The translations under genes were made by a program, and so were the position numbers. A stretch of 64,000 bases of DNA from Holdemania massiliensis AP2 (GTDB taxonomy: Bacteria; Bacillota_I; Bacilli_A; Erysipelotrichales; Erysipelotrichaceae). Location of the stretch: assembly GCF_000327285.1 (NCBI RefSeq), contig NZ_HE998569.1:25639-89638 (forward strand). The letters are read 5' to 3'. Shown here in pieces: positions 43,575 to 53,104 of the stretch; position 1 is the first letter of the stretch; every line of letters starts with the position of its first letter. Below the pieces are notes generated by a model that saw only the letters and a list, made by a program, of their open reading frames with translations, was not told where the DNA came from and did not search any database.

Positions 43575-46500
43575 ATGCTGAAAAAAGAAGTGTTTTCAAT
43601 CGTATTCTGATCCCTTTGATCATCGTTCAAATTTTTCAGATCAGTTTGTTTGGGATGTTGGTATTTAACGGCGGCGTGATTACCAAGCTTGATCGAAATG
43701 CTGAGGAAATCCTGAACGAACGGGTCATCAATCGGAAGAATTATCTGGAGAATGAAATGATCCAGCGCTGGAGTAATTTTTCGATCTACCAGACGAAAAT
43801 TGAAGAAGAAATCGAGCAGCAGCTGGCTGGGGCTGAGATGACGGTTGCTGATTTAGTGCCGGGAGCCAAACTGACCAGCGATATCTTAAAAACAATCGGA
43901 CCGGATCTGATCGCTTTAATGCGCCGAAATACCGTGACCGGCGTTTTTCTGGTCTTTGAAGGGACGCCGTTGAAGATCAGTGAAGACGGGGCGGTTGAGA
44001 AAAGCGGCTTATACCTGCGGGATCTGGATCCGATCAATAATCCCTATGATAATTCTGATCTTCTGATGGAACGCTCGCCGACGGATGTAGCGCAGGCTTT
44101 GGGCATTGCGATGGATGTCGGCTGGAGTCCGCGGTTTAAAATTACCGCGGAAAGTTACTTCTACAACAATCCCATCCAGGCAATTCGTTCCGCCCCGGAG
44201 CTGGCGCAGGAAGACGCCGGGTACTGGGGTTACGGATCAACGTTAAACGAAGCGATGATTAAAACGCTGACCTATTCCCAACCGTTAGTCGCAAGCGACG
44301 GCACGGTGCTGGGCGTCCTTGGAATTTCATTGGCGGACGATTATCTGAAGACGATGCTGCCGGCCAAGGAACTGCTTTCCGATCAGTCCGGTTCATATAT
44401 GCTGGCGATTCTCGATGAATCCCAGGCGGCAGCGGAGGGCTTAACCTTACAGAAGGTGACGCACAGCGGCGGTGTGTTCATCGCGATGTTTGGCGAAGCG
44501 GAAGAGCTGGTCTTTCAGATGGATCAGGAAATATCCGGTTCCGGAGCGCTGATTCATACGGAGGCGTTAAAGCTGAAGCAGCGGATTTACGGCAGCATGC
44601 AGCCGCTGGATCTGTATAATACCAATGCTCCGTTTTCGCATCAACGATGGGTGCTGGTCGGGCTGGAATCCCGGGATGCGCTGTATGGTTTCTCGCGGAA
44701 AATCCAGAATACAATTCTGACCTTTATGATTCTTTCAATGCTGGTCGGTCTGACTGCGACCATCTATGCCAGTTACCGGCCTTCCCGTCAGATCGGAGCC
44801 TTGGCCCGCAAAGTCCGCAATTCCGATCCGAACCGGCCGATTCATCTGGATCCGATCCGCATCACGGAAATTGATCAGCTCAGTCAGGCCATTGAAGAAC
44901 TGAGCAAGAGCGTCGCTGAAAACAGCTCGCGGCTGTCGCAGATTATCGGCATGCTTTCAATCCAGATCGGTGCGTTCGAAATCGATCCGGCAAAAAATTC
45001 TGTCTTCTGCACCTCCGGGTTCTTTGACGCGCTGCAGCCGCAGCAGAGTCATGAAGATCAGATGCTGACCCTGGATCAGTTCAGCGATCACCTGCAACAG
45101 CTGAATCTGGATCTTGGGGATTTAGGCCGGCAGCGTGAGAAACTGATCAAACTGGAGCCACAGAGCGGCGGAGCCCGCTGGCTGCGTTTGAAGACGGCGG
45201 CATTGGGGCAGACGATCCTGGGTGTAATTCAGGATGTAACGGCGGAAATGGTGGAACGTCACCGCATTGAATATGAACGGGATTATGATGTTCTGACCAA
45301 TTTGTTAAACCGCCGGGCGTTCCAGCGGTTTGCCCAGGAACGGTTTGAGCATCCGGAGCGGCTGAAAATCACAGCCTTTATGATGATGGATCTGGATAAC
45401 CTGAAGTACATTAACGATACCTACGGACATGACTGCGGCGACGGCTATATTCGCAGTGCAGCCGATGTTCTGCGCAACAATGCCGGCTCGCATGAGATTG
45501 CCGCGCGGATGTCCGGCGATGAGTTTTACGTTCTGTTCTATGGTTATGATACGGACTTCCAGATTCGTCAGAAGATCGAACAGATCCGCAAGGCTATGGC
45601 GGCTTATGAGATGGATCTGCCGGATGGCAAGCGCATTCGGATCCGTGCTTCCTTCGGTGTTTCGTGGTATCCAAAGGACAGCCGGAATCTGGAAGAATTA
45701 ATCAAATACGCTGATTTTGCGATGTATGAAATCAAGAATTCCGTGAAGGGCGGAATCAAGGATTTTGAAATTGAAAGCTATCAGAAGGATTCGTTTATGC
45801 TGCACAGCAGTGAAGATCTCAACCGGCTGATTGAAAATGAACTGATCGATTTTGTCTTCCAGCCGATCATTGATGTCGCGTCGCAAACGGTCTATGGCTA
45901 TGAAATGCTGATGCGGCCAAAGATGGAAAAATTACCGACACCTTCGGCAGTGCTGCGGATTGCCCGGGCGCAGTCGCGGCTGTATCAGATTGAACATCTA
46001 ACTTGGTTCAAAGCGATGGAAACGATTGATCGCTATCATGAACATTTGAAAGGGAAGAAACTGTTCATCAATTCCATTTCCAGTCTGCGGCTGACGCCGG
46101 AGGATCTGGCGGAACTGGATCGGCGCTATGGTCAATACAATTCTCAGGTTGTCATCGAACTGACAGAAAGTGAAAAGATGGGTGAACAGGCCACGCTGCA
46201 TAAACGGAAACGCTGCGTCGATCAGCATCAGGAAATAGCCCTGGATGATTATGGAACAGGCTATAATGGGGAAGCCACGCTGTTGGACTTGATGCCAAAC
46301 TACGTGAAGATCGACATGAGCATTATCCGCGGGATTGATCAGGATCTCAACCGCCGCGAGTTCTATGAGGGGCTGGTTGTCTATTTCCGCAGCCGTCATA
46401 TCAAAATTCTGGCAGAAGGTGTAGAAACCCGAGCAGAAATGGAAGTGCTGATCGAATGCGGTACGGATTACATGCAGGGATTCTATTTCCGCAAAGGCGA

Positions 46501-46594
46501 ACTGATTCCGCCGCAGCCAAATCCGGAAGCGATGGAAGAACTGCGCAAAGCGGTGAAGAAAAAAGCGAAAAAAGAACAGCCGTCTAAGGAATAA
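43575..46594 (+). CDS. Membrane receptor with GGDEF and EAL domains; frameshift in A6 run after start
   Basis: The start ATG 43575 with GGAG upstream runs into a stop after 11 codons. Adding one A to the A6 run (43581-43586) gives MLKKRSVFNRILIPL, a normal basic start and TM1, continuous with the open frame that follows (about 1006 residues). Layout: TM1, extracytoplasmic Cache-like domain (about 40-360), TM2, HAMP-like linker, GGDEF (RMSGDEFYVLFYG) and EAL (YGYEMLMRP, ELTESEK, LDDYGTGYN, VKIDMSII, AEGVET). It makes and/or degrades cyclic di-GMP. GGDEF is SGDEF, a known active variant; EAL reads EML. Probably one unit with the binding lipoprotein upstream. Broken as read unless translation restarts. 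Confidence 0.8.
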
Positions 46595-46600
46595 AAAAAC

Positions 46601-46636
46601 AGGATATTTCACCTCATTCGTGAAGTATCCTTTTCT
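46601..46636 (+). terminator. Terminator of the GGDEF-EAL gene
   Basis: AGGATATTTCAC (46601-46612) pairs with GTGAAGTATCCT (46620-46631), followed by TTTTC. Confidence 0.7.
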
Positions 46637-46743
46637 TCGGGTTCAGTAAAAATCTCAGTCTGTATAGGTTGAGCGGATAAACAGGAACATTGAATAAAAA
46701 AACTCCATCTTTGGGCTTTTTCAGTGTATAATACAAAATAAAA

Positions 46744-46765
46744 GACAGGAACGTTTGTTCCTGTC
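46744..46765 (-). terminator. Terminator of tRNA-Ala
   Basis: GACAGGAAC/GTTCCTGTC stem; on the minus strand it is followed by TTTTATTTTG. Confidence 0.7.
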
Positions 46766-46778
46766 TGATCGTGAAATC

Positions 46779-46854
46779 TGGTGGAGCCGACGAGGATCGA
46801 ACTCGCGACCTTTGCATTGCGAACGCAACGCTCTCCCAGCTGAGCTACGGCCCC
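46779..46854 (-). tRNA. tRNA-Ala (anticodon CGC)
   Basis: Minus strand. Acceptor GGGGCCG/CGGCTCC with encoded CCA, D-arm AGCTCAGCTGGGAGAGC, anticodon stem TTGCG/TGCAA with loop TTCGCAA (anticodon CGC), T-loop GTTCGATCC. CGC reads GCG alanine codons. Confidence 0.93.
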
Positions 46855-46867
46855 AGACACGATATTA

Positions 46868-46895
46868 ATTTTATCACCAATTAAGAAATTGTCAA
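46868..46895 (-). promoter_or_regulatory. Promoter of tRNA-Ala
   Basis: Minus strand TTGACA (46890-46895), 16-bp spacer, TAAAAT (46868-46873). Confidence 0.65.
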
Positions 46896-46914
46896 GATTA
46901 ATGAGGAGGAAGTT

Positions 46915-47193
46915 ATGCAGGATAGTTTACAACAGGCCCGGGAAACGATTAATGAAATTGACGCCCAGATGGCAGAATTATTTGAAAAGCGAATGTCAGC
47001 GGTCAGGCAGGTTTTGGCTTATAAGCGAAAACATCAGCTGCCGATTCTCGATGCATCCCGCGAACAGATTGTGATTGAAAAAGGCTGCGCCCTGATCCAG
47101 GATCCGGAGTTAAAGCCCTACTACGAAGAGTTGCTGATCAAACAGATGGAGCTGTCGCGTAGATATCAAAAAGTTCTGTTGGAAACAGAATAA
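46915..47193 (+). CDS. Chorismate mutase (AroQ type II)
   Basis: 92 residues, one CM_2 domain. Helix 1 RETINEIDAQMAELFEKRM, then VRQVLAYKRKHQLPILDASRE and a final helix. The Arg, Lys and Glu of the AroQ active site are in place by eye. Converts chorismate to prephenate for Phe/Tyr synthesis. Stand-alone gene with GAGGAGG before ATG 46915, followed by a two-way terminator (AAAGAGGAA 47221 / TTCCTCTTT 47263). No other aromatic-pathway gene nearby. Confidence 0.85.
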   Translation: MQDSLQQARETINEIDAQMAELFEKRMSAVRQVLAYKRKHQLPILDASREQIVIEKGCALIQDPELKPYYEELLIKQMELSRRYQKVLLETE

Positions 47194-47242
47194 GAACGTA
47201 GACAGGCAGTTGGATAACAAAAAGAGGAAGATTGCAGACGGG

Positions 47243-48025
47243 TCATATCCCCGTCCGCGTCATTCCTCTTTTCTCATGTTCATGAGTCTGTCTATGCTGA
47301 GCCCAGCGCTGTCCCCAAGCCAGTAACAAGGCACAGCCCGCAAGCACAGCCGAACCCAAGGTCAGCCAGTAAGCGGGATATCCGCCCAGGCGCAGGATCT
47401 CCTGTAAAAAGCCAATGTCCGGGACTTCCCGAAGAAACATGTAATTTTGTCCCCAGATCCAGTCCACAGCGAAGGCGCACAGAGCACTGAGGCTCAAAAT
47501 CACCGTGACAGAAGGCAGCTGCCTAAACGTTGGGGAGTAACCATCGCACAGAAACATCAAGATGGGAACTAAAATCAGAAGCAGATGCAGGGCAAAGCTT
47601 TGGAACGTCTGAAAGTGGAAAAACGGATATGTGCCGACAATCCCAGCCGGATAAACGATAGCCGTGATTCCGCCGAGAATGGAAGTGGCCCACACATAAC
47701 TGCGCAGGGCTTCTGAGCGTGTAAAGACGGCAAGCGGAATAAACAAGACCTGCAGTCCGCACAAATGCAGCGGAAGCAGCTTGACCCAATACCCTTCGCC
47801 CAACAAAAACAACCAGACAATCCGCATCAATTCCAGACACGGGACAGCGACAGCCAGGCCGCGGAGTAATTTTCTGGCCGCCTGCCGCGAATGGGTTTGC
47901 GTCCAATGCAGAAGCAGCCCCAGACTCAAGGGAATGAACAAAATTTCCAGAATATGAGGCAGACTCAAGAAACCATAGGCTGTTCCAGGCAGCACCTCAT
48001 CCCAGAAGCAGAAGAATTGTGAGAT
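47243..48025 (-). CDS. YwaF/TIGR02206-type membrane protein, apparent AUC start
   Basis: About 260 residues with six or seven TM helices and the family motif LLPLHLCGL. A later in-frame GTG (47995) would give 250 residues but lacks a ribosome site. Seven bases after a perfect AAAGGAGG is ATC (48025-48023), in frame, giving (M)SQFFCFWDEVLPG, which is how YwaF-type proteins begin. So the start is AUC, or an ATG was altered. Function of the family unknown. Confidence 0.75.
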   Translation of the reverse strand: MSQFFCFWDEVLPGTAYGFLSLPHILEILFIPLSLGLLLHWTQTHSRQAARKLLRGLAVAVPCLELMRIVWLFLLGEGYWVKLLPLHLCGLQVLFIPLAVFTRSEALRSYVWATSILGGITAIVYPAGIVGTYPFFHFQTFQSFALHLLLILVPILMFLCDGYSPTFRQLPSVTVILSLSALCAFAVDWIWGQNYMFLREVPDIGFLQEILRLGGYPAYWLTLGSAVLAGCALLLAWGQRWAQHRQTHEHEKRGMTRTGI

Positions 48026-48043
48026 AGTAAAACCTCCTTTGAA

Positions 48044-49786
48044 TCAATGCTCAAATTGCATGCGGTATAAATGGGCATAAGCGCCGTCGGCGGCCATCAG
48101 CGCCGCGTGATCGCCTTGTTCCAAAATGCCCTCGTCTCCCAAGACGACAATCCGCCGGGCGTTGCGGATCGTGGATAAGCGATGCGCGATGACAAACGTT
48201 GTGCGGTTGCGGGCCAGGCGTTCCAGGGAATCCTGAACCACCTTTTCACTTTCATTGTCTAAAGCACTGGTCGCTTCGTCAAAAATCAAGATCGGCGGAT
48301 TTTTTAAGAAAACCCGGGCGATGGATAAGCGCTGCTTCTGACCCCCGGACAGTTTCACGCCCCGCTGCCCGATATCGGTATTATACCCATCCGGCAGCTC
48401 CATGATGAAATCATGGGCATTGGCGGCTTTGGCAGCCGCAATGACTTCTTCTTCCGTGGCCTCAGGCCGTCCGTAACGAATGTTTTCCATGACGTTGCCC
48501 GCAAACAGATAAACATCCTGCTGTACAATGCCGATGCAGCTGCGCAGCGATTTCATTGTAACGTCCCGGATATCCTGACCATCGACTAAAATCCGGCCTT
48601 CACTGACTTCATAGAAACGCGGAATTAAGGAACACAGCGTGGTTTTACCGGCCCCGGAGGAACCCACTAGCGCCAGGTATTCTCCCGGTTCCACATGCAG
48701 ATCAATGTGTTTCAGCACATAATCGGAAGCCGAGGCATATTGAAAGCCAACGTCTTCAAAATCCACTGCGCCCTTGACTTGAGACAGCGTCCGGGCATGC
48801 GGCTTATCCTGAATATCCGGCTCGACTTCCATAATTTCCATAAAGCGCTGGAAACCGGTGATGCCTTCCTGAAACTGTTCCGTGAAGTTGATCAGCTTTT
48901 TCACGGGTTCCGTCAGATTGTTGATGTAAAGCAGATAGGTCAACAGATCCCCCAACAGGATCCATTTCATCGAAATGAACGTGGACCCGGCCAGAATGAC
49001 AACGACGGTGATCATCGTGGTAAAGGCATTCAGTCCGGAGTGATAATAGGCCATAATTCGATAACTGTTCTTGCGGGATTTGACATAGCGGTTGTTCTCA
49101 ACATCAAATTTTTCCATTTCACTGCCTTCACTGGTAAACGATTTGACGACACGGATTCCGGATAAGTTATCCTCAATCCGGGCATTGATATCTCCAACGC
49201 GTTCTTTGTTCTGCTTAAAGGCTTTGCCCATCTTCTTGTTGAAGTACAGCGCAAAAACAAGCATGACTGGCAGGATGGAAAAAATGATGAGTGTCAGCGG
49301 AACATTGATTGAAAGCAAAATGAAGAAGGCGCCGAAGAACTTGATGATCGAAATCACCACGTCTTCCGGTCCATGGTGGTAAAGCTCAGTTAATGAAAAC
49401 AGATCGTTGGTCAGCCGCGACATCAGCTGGCCGGTCTTCTGTTCGTCATAAAAACTGAACGACAGCTTCTGATAATGGCTGAACAGCTCATTCCGCATAT
49501 CGTGTTCCATCATGACGCCCATATAATGACCTTTATAAGTAATGAAGAAATTACAGAGCAGTTCAATGAAAATTAACGCGACCATGACCAGACCGATTCG
49601 GAAAATCAGATCCAGCTGCACGGACTGCGAGCCGACTAGCACCGTATTGGTGATGTAGCGCGTCAGCAGCGGAAAGACCAGCGAAATCGCCGCTACGATG
49701 AAGGCGCAGACCATATCGGCGATAAACAGCCTCAGATAAGGCCGGTAGTACGAAAGAAATTTTTTACCTCGGACATTAAGCAACAC
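48044..49786 (-). CDS. ABC exporter (half-transporter, MsbA/BmrA type)
   Basis: 580 residues, starting at GTG 49786 or TTG 49783 behind AAAGGGGG. Six TM helices in the first 320 residues, then an NBD with Walker A GSSGAGKTT, signature LSGGQ and Walker B LIFDEATSALD, all canonical. So it probably acts as a homodimer, unlike the pair at 11525-15602. Substrate unknown (lipid, peptide or drug). It ends 19 bp before the YwaF-type gene, likely one transcript. Confidence 0.87.
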   Translation of the reverse strand: MLLNVRGKKFLSYYRPYLRLFIADMVCAFIVAAISLVFPLLTRYITNTVLVGSQSVQLDLIFRIGLVMVALIFIELLCNFFITYKGHYMGVMMEHDMRNELFSHYQKLSFSFYDEQKTGQLMSRLTNDLFSLTELYHHGPEDVVISIIKFFGAFFILLSINVPLTLIIFSILPVMLVFALYFNKKMGKAFKQNKERVGDINARIEDNLSGIRVVKSFTSEGSEMEKFDVENNRYVKSRKNSYRIMAYYHSGLNAFTTMITVVVILAGSTFISMKWILLGDLLTYLLYINNLTEPVKKLINFTEQFQEGITGFQRFMEIMEVEPDIQDKPHARTLSQVKGAVDFEDVGFQYASASDYVLKHIDLHVEPGEYLALVGSSGAGKTTLCSLIPRFYEVSEGRILVDGQDIRDVTMKSLRSCIGIVQQDVYLFAGNVMENIRYGRPEATEEEVIAAAKAANAHDFIMELPDGYNTDIGQRGVKLSGGQKQRLSIARVFLKNPPILIFDEATSALDNESEKVVQDSLERLARNRTTFVIAHRLSTIRNARRIVVLGDEGILEQGDHAALMAADGAYAHLYRMQFEH

Positions 49787-49810
49787 AATTCCCCCTTTTA
49801 GTTAGACATA

Positions 49811-49839
49811 AGTGTAGCCCAAATTTGCGGAAACTTCAA
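49811..49839 (-). promoter_or_regulatory. Promoter of the ABC exporter gene
   Basis: Minus strand TTGAAG (49834-49839), 17-bp spacer, TACACT (49811-49816). The rest of 49840-50187 shows no gene or clear element. Confidence 0.6.
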
Positions 49840-50187
49840 TCTTTCCGAACGGTTCCGAAAGCATTTTAATGATTTCGGATCATCAAAGCCGTAAAGACTT
49901 GCGGTGTCGTTCGCCACTTGATAAGATAAAGAAAAAGCAAATGAAGGCGTCGCGCGGGATCAGGATATCCGGCAGGGAAATTCCAGGTTTACCGCCGAAG
50001 CGAATCGGATAGCCTGCGATCCGCTGCCCGGGGATCGGAAATTTTTTAACCGGGAGGCTTGTTTTTGAAACAAAAATACTGTGGATTGGAGCGTGAAATC
50101 CGTGGAAGAAAATCAAATTGTACTGCAGGTGTCAAGGGGCAGAATATCGCTGGCATCGTGCGGATGCGCAACAGGAAGGAAGCTCAT

Positions 50188-50391
50188 ATGACTAAACGAA
50201 AATACAATCAGAAAGAAGTGGAACAGGCAAGGCGCGGCCGAATTTATATCAACCGTGAGGACGCCCGTATTTTTGTCAGAAAAAGCGGCTTGTACGCGTG
50301 GACGATGAATTTGGGAAATCCCGCGTCATGGATTATTATGGGCCTGGAATTGCTCGTCATCTTGCTGATCACGAGGATTTTCTTTTTCTGA
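50188..50391 (+). CDS. DUF5808-type small membrane protein
   Basis: 67 residues from ATG 50188 (GGAAGGAAG upstream). A soluble half with DARIFVRKSGLYAWTMNLGNPAS, as in DUF5808 (short form seen: NREDARIFV, WTMNLGNP), then one TM helix (about 48-66) ending in FFF. Function unknown. Confidence 0.6.
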   Translation: MTKRKYNQKEVEQARRGRIYINREDARIFVRKSGLYAWTMNLGNPASWIIMGLELLVILLITRIFFF

Positions 50392-50500
50392 GAGTTCGGT
50401 TCGGCGATTGTGAATCCGCCGCGGACAGCGATCAGACAAACGGGTAAGAAAAGACGGATTGAGGACTTTGACATACCCTGATCAATGAAGAAGAGGAAAG

Positions 50501-50537
50501 GAAAAACACCGGGCCCTGATTTGCGGGCAGCGGTGCT
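50501..50537 (-). terminator. Terminator of the small minus-strand gene
   Basis: CACCG (50507-50511) and CGGTG (50531-50535) with an inner CCC/GGG pair; the minus strand continues with TTTTTCC. Confidence 0.6.
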
Positions 50538-50561
50538 TTATCCTGATTCGTGCGGTTAAAG

Positions 50562-50834
50562 TTATTTGTAGCAGTCCTGGAATAAACTGGCCAGCTTCGC
50601 CTGCAGCGCCTGCTCGAATTTGGCTGCGGCCTCCATGGTGCTCTGCACCGTTTCATTGACCTCGATCAGCTTATCAATCGTAATGCATTCCATGGAAACT
50701 GCACACTGCAGTTTTTCCCCTTCGGCATTGAGGATGTGCGCCAGCGCGGCTTCCTCCAAAGCAATCGACTGCAGAATATCGGTAATCGCTTGTGAACGGG
50801 TGACGTTACTACTTTTAATTTCAGGCATTCCCAT
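50562..50834 (-). CDS. Conserved hypothetical protein (ALEEAALAHILNAEGEK motif)
   Basis: 90 residues, ending DCYK. The centre ILQSIALEEAALAHILNAEG recurs in small proteins of spore-forming Bacillota, some linked to spore-surface proteins as far as I recall; function unproven. All-helical. AGGAGG precedes the start at 50834. Confidence 0.6.
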   Translation of the reverse strand: MGMPEIKSSNVTRSQAITDILQSIALEEAALAHILNAEGEKLQCAVSMECITIDKLIEVNETVQSTMEAAAKFEQALQAKLASLFQDCYK

Positions 50835-50949
50835 AAGTTAATTCCTCCTTACACTGACATCGTATTCCATCCGGGCAAAAGGACCCGGGCCAACGACCCG
50901 AGGTTATGGAAAAGTTTTGGGCATCATACACTGATCAGGGGGGATGATC

Positions 50950-51657
50950 ATGAAAATTGTTATCGTTGGATATGGTACGATGGGCCATTTGCTGTTAAGC
51001 CGGATAGAAGAAAAGGAAGATCTGCAGTGTGTCGGTCTGATCGCCTCCTCGTATTACCGGGAGATTGCCGAGCTGCCGCAGCATCCCGAGGTCATCATTG
51101 ATGTCAGCCATCCGGATAATTTCGTCAAGATTGAGCGGGCGATGCAGACCCAGCGCATTCCTCTGGTTCTGGCAACGACCGGATACAGCGAAGCGCAGAA
51201 GCAGAAGATTGAAGGATGGGCAAAAAGTGTACCGGTAGTCATGACCAGTAACTTTTCAATTGGCATGACGATCGTCAATAAGATGCTGAAATGCTGTCAG
51301 AAGGAAATTGCCCAGTATTTTGACTGCGATATTCTTGAAATTCATCATGAACAGAAAAAGGATAAGCCCAGCGGCAGTGCTTTAATGCTGAAGAAAACGC
51401 TGCAGGGACTCTCAACGGACCGCTATGGCTATCAAAAACCGATTTCTGTAACATCGCTGCGGCATCGTCAGATTGCCGGGGAACACACGGTGATCCTGTG
51501 CGGGGATCACGAACAGATTACGATTACGCATACCGCAGACAGCCGTGAAATCTTTATCCGCGGCATTCTGGAAGCTGTGGAAGCCATTCCGATGCTGAGC
51601 GCCGGGCTGTATTCCATGGAGGACTTGCTGAGGCAGCGGCTTGGACTTCGCCGCTGA
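50950..51657 (+). CDS. dapB: 4-hydroxy-tetrahydrodipicolinate reductase (DapB-like)
   Basis: 235 residues from ATG 50950 (GGGGGG upstream; ATG 50944 also in frame). Rossmann start KIVIVGYGTMGH, ATTGYS, and the catalytic stretch EIHHEQKKDKPSGSAL with His and Lys. Reduces the cyclic dapA product with NAD(P)H on the way to diaminopimelate and lysine. It is about 30 residues shorter than E. coli DapB. No other dap gene is nearby. In spore formers the pathway also feeds dipicolinate. Confidence 0.88.
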   Translation: MKIVIVGYGTMGHLLLSRIEEKEDLQCVGLIASSYYREIAELPQHPEVIIDVSHPDNFVKIERAMQTQRIPLVLATTGYSEAQKQKIEGWAKSVPVVMTSNFSIGMTIVNKMLKCCQKEIAQYFDCDILEIHHEQKKDKPSGSALMLKKTLQGLSTDRYGYQKPISVTSLRHRQIAGEHTVILCGDHEQITITHTADSREIFIRGILEAVEAIPMLSAGLYSMEDLLRQRLGLRR

Positions 51658-51761
51658 AAACGGTAAAGCACGGTTCAATTCGTCAGAGACAACGCCCTGA
51701 CTTTTATGCTTCCTCTTGCTTGCGGCTAGACAGCAATCGAAAGACGCGCGGCAAAGGAGGC

Positions 51762-51790
51762 TTGAGGTTGCCAAGGCGATCTGATAAAAT
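51762..51790 (+). promoter_or_regulatory. Promoter of the BTAD regulator gene
   Basis: TTGAGG (51762-51767), 17-bp spacer, TAAAAT (51785-51790). Confidence 0.55.
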
Positions 51791-51849
51791 AAAGTCATTG
51801 TCAGAGGTTTACTGGACGAAAGTCTTCTGATTCTGTGGGAGGAAATCAA

Positions 51850-53001
51850 GTGGAACGCTATTTTATTAAACTTTGGGGAGTTCCAACACTGCAGGAAAAC
51901 GGTCAGTCCCGCGCGCTCAGCGAAATTTTAGGCAAACAGCTGACGGAGCTGCTTTGTTATTTTCTCATTCATCGCGGAGAGTTAGTTAGTCATGAACGGT
52001 TAATAGAACTGTTCTGGCCGGAATCCGTAAATCCTCAAAACGCCCTGAAGTTTGCGATTCATCGTCTGCGTAAATGCACTCAGGCTTATGCTGAAACGAA
52101 AGATCAGGAGTGGATTGTAACCGGCAGCCGCGGTTATTTATTTTCGCTGCAGGCCCCGGTGGATTCTGATTTGCATCAGCTGGATATTTTGAAGCCGGAA
52201 GCGCTGGCTGAAAAGCCGGAATGGATAGAAACGCGGGTCCGCGGCGAGCTGATGGCCGGCTATTCTTCTCTGTGGATTCTTCCGCTGCGTGAATTCTGGA
52301 AAGAAAAAGTTATAACCTTAGCTCAGGATACAGCGGCACTGTTGGAACAGAACGGAAAGTCAGAGGCTGTTTTGCGGATCACACAGTGGGCGCTGGCGCT
52401 GGATCCGTATTCCGATGATCTCAATTATCGCTATTTATCCGAACTGGTCAAGGCCAAGGAGTATAATCGGGCCTTAAAGCATTTTGATCAGATTTACGAA
52501 CGGTTTTATCATGAATTCGGCGTGGAGTTTGAAGGCCGATCCAAGTCTTTGATTTACTTCCTAAGCTCAGAGCGGGAGTCAACGCATACCATTCAGGAGC
52601 TGATTGAGGAAATGAATGCTCAGGAAGACGGCACTGCCTTTTTCTGCGAGCAGCCAGTTTTCCGCAAGCTGTATCAGGCGCGGATGCGCGAAAGCCGAAG
52701 ATTGGACATCAATTCCTATTTGTTAGTTCTGGATGTCCAAGGTGTTTCGGCAGAGCTTGGCAATCAGGCAACGGATGCTTTGATTCAGATTGTGAAGAAT
52801 CAGCTGCGCTCCTGCGATATTTTCACCCGAACAGCGGCCTGTCAGTTAGCGGTGATGTTGATGCTAAGCGCGGAACAAGATGTGCATAAGGTGGTCAAAC
52901 GGCTCAGTCAGCGGCTGAATCACAAATATCCGACAACGCAGGTCAGGATTTATTATCATGCGCAGAAAATCGAACAACCCTCCTCAACTTCAGCAGTCTG
53001 A
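51850..53001 (+). CDS. SARP/BTAD-type regulator with C-terminal degenerate GGDEF domain
   Basis: 383 residues from GTG 51850 (GGGAGG upstream). Residues 1-95 are a winged helix of the SARP type (LTELLCYFLIHRGELVSHERLIELFW); about 100-245 is the bacterial transcriptional activator domain of TPR-like helices (LALDPYSDDLNYRYL). The last 120 residues look like a nucleotide-cyclase fold: YLLVLDVQGVS, LRSCDIFTRTAACQLAVMLML. Where active enzymes have GGDEF, this has AACQL, so it cannot make cyclic di-GMP and may only bind a ligand. The fold assignment is by pattern. Target genes unknown. Confidence 0.7.
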   Translation: MERYFIKLWGVPTLQENGQSRALSEILGKQLTELLCYFLIHRGELVSHERLIELFWPESVNPQNALKFAIHRLRKCTQAYAETKDQEWIVTGSRGYLFSLQAPVDSDLHQLDILKPEALAEKPEWIETRVRGELMAGYSSLWILPLREFWKEKVITLAQDTAALLEQNGKSEAVLRITQWALALDPYSDDLNYRYLSELVKAKEYNRALKHFDQIYERFYHEFGVEFEGRSKSLIYFLSSERESTHTIQELIEEMNAQEDGTAFFCEQPVFRKLYQARMRESRRLDINSYLLVLDVQGVSAELGNQATDALIQIVKNQLRSCDIFTRTAACQLAVMLMLSAEQDVHKVVKRLSQRLNHKYPTTQVRIYYHAQKIEQPSSTSAV

Positions 53002-53045
53002 TCAGTCTTTGGTCTGCGGCGCATGGAGGTTTGTCGGCAAGGCAG

Positions 53046-53075
53046 TTGAAACCCAGCTCAAAAACGGGGTATAAT
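53046..53075 (+). promoter_or_regulatory. Promoter of yqeY
   Basis: TTGAAA (53046-53051), 18-bp spacer, TATAAT (53070-53075). Confidence 0.65.
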
Positions 53076-53104
53076 AAATAAAAAGACGGAAAGAAGGAGA
53101 TTTT

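Noticed and set aside
47995..48025. GTG 47995 as start of the YwaF-type gene
   Set aside because: No ribosome site before it, whereas the upstream in-frame codons match the family's N-terminus and follow a perfect ribosome site.
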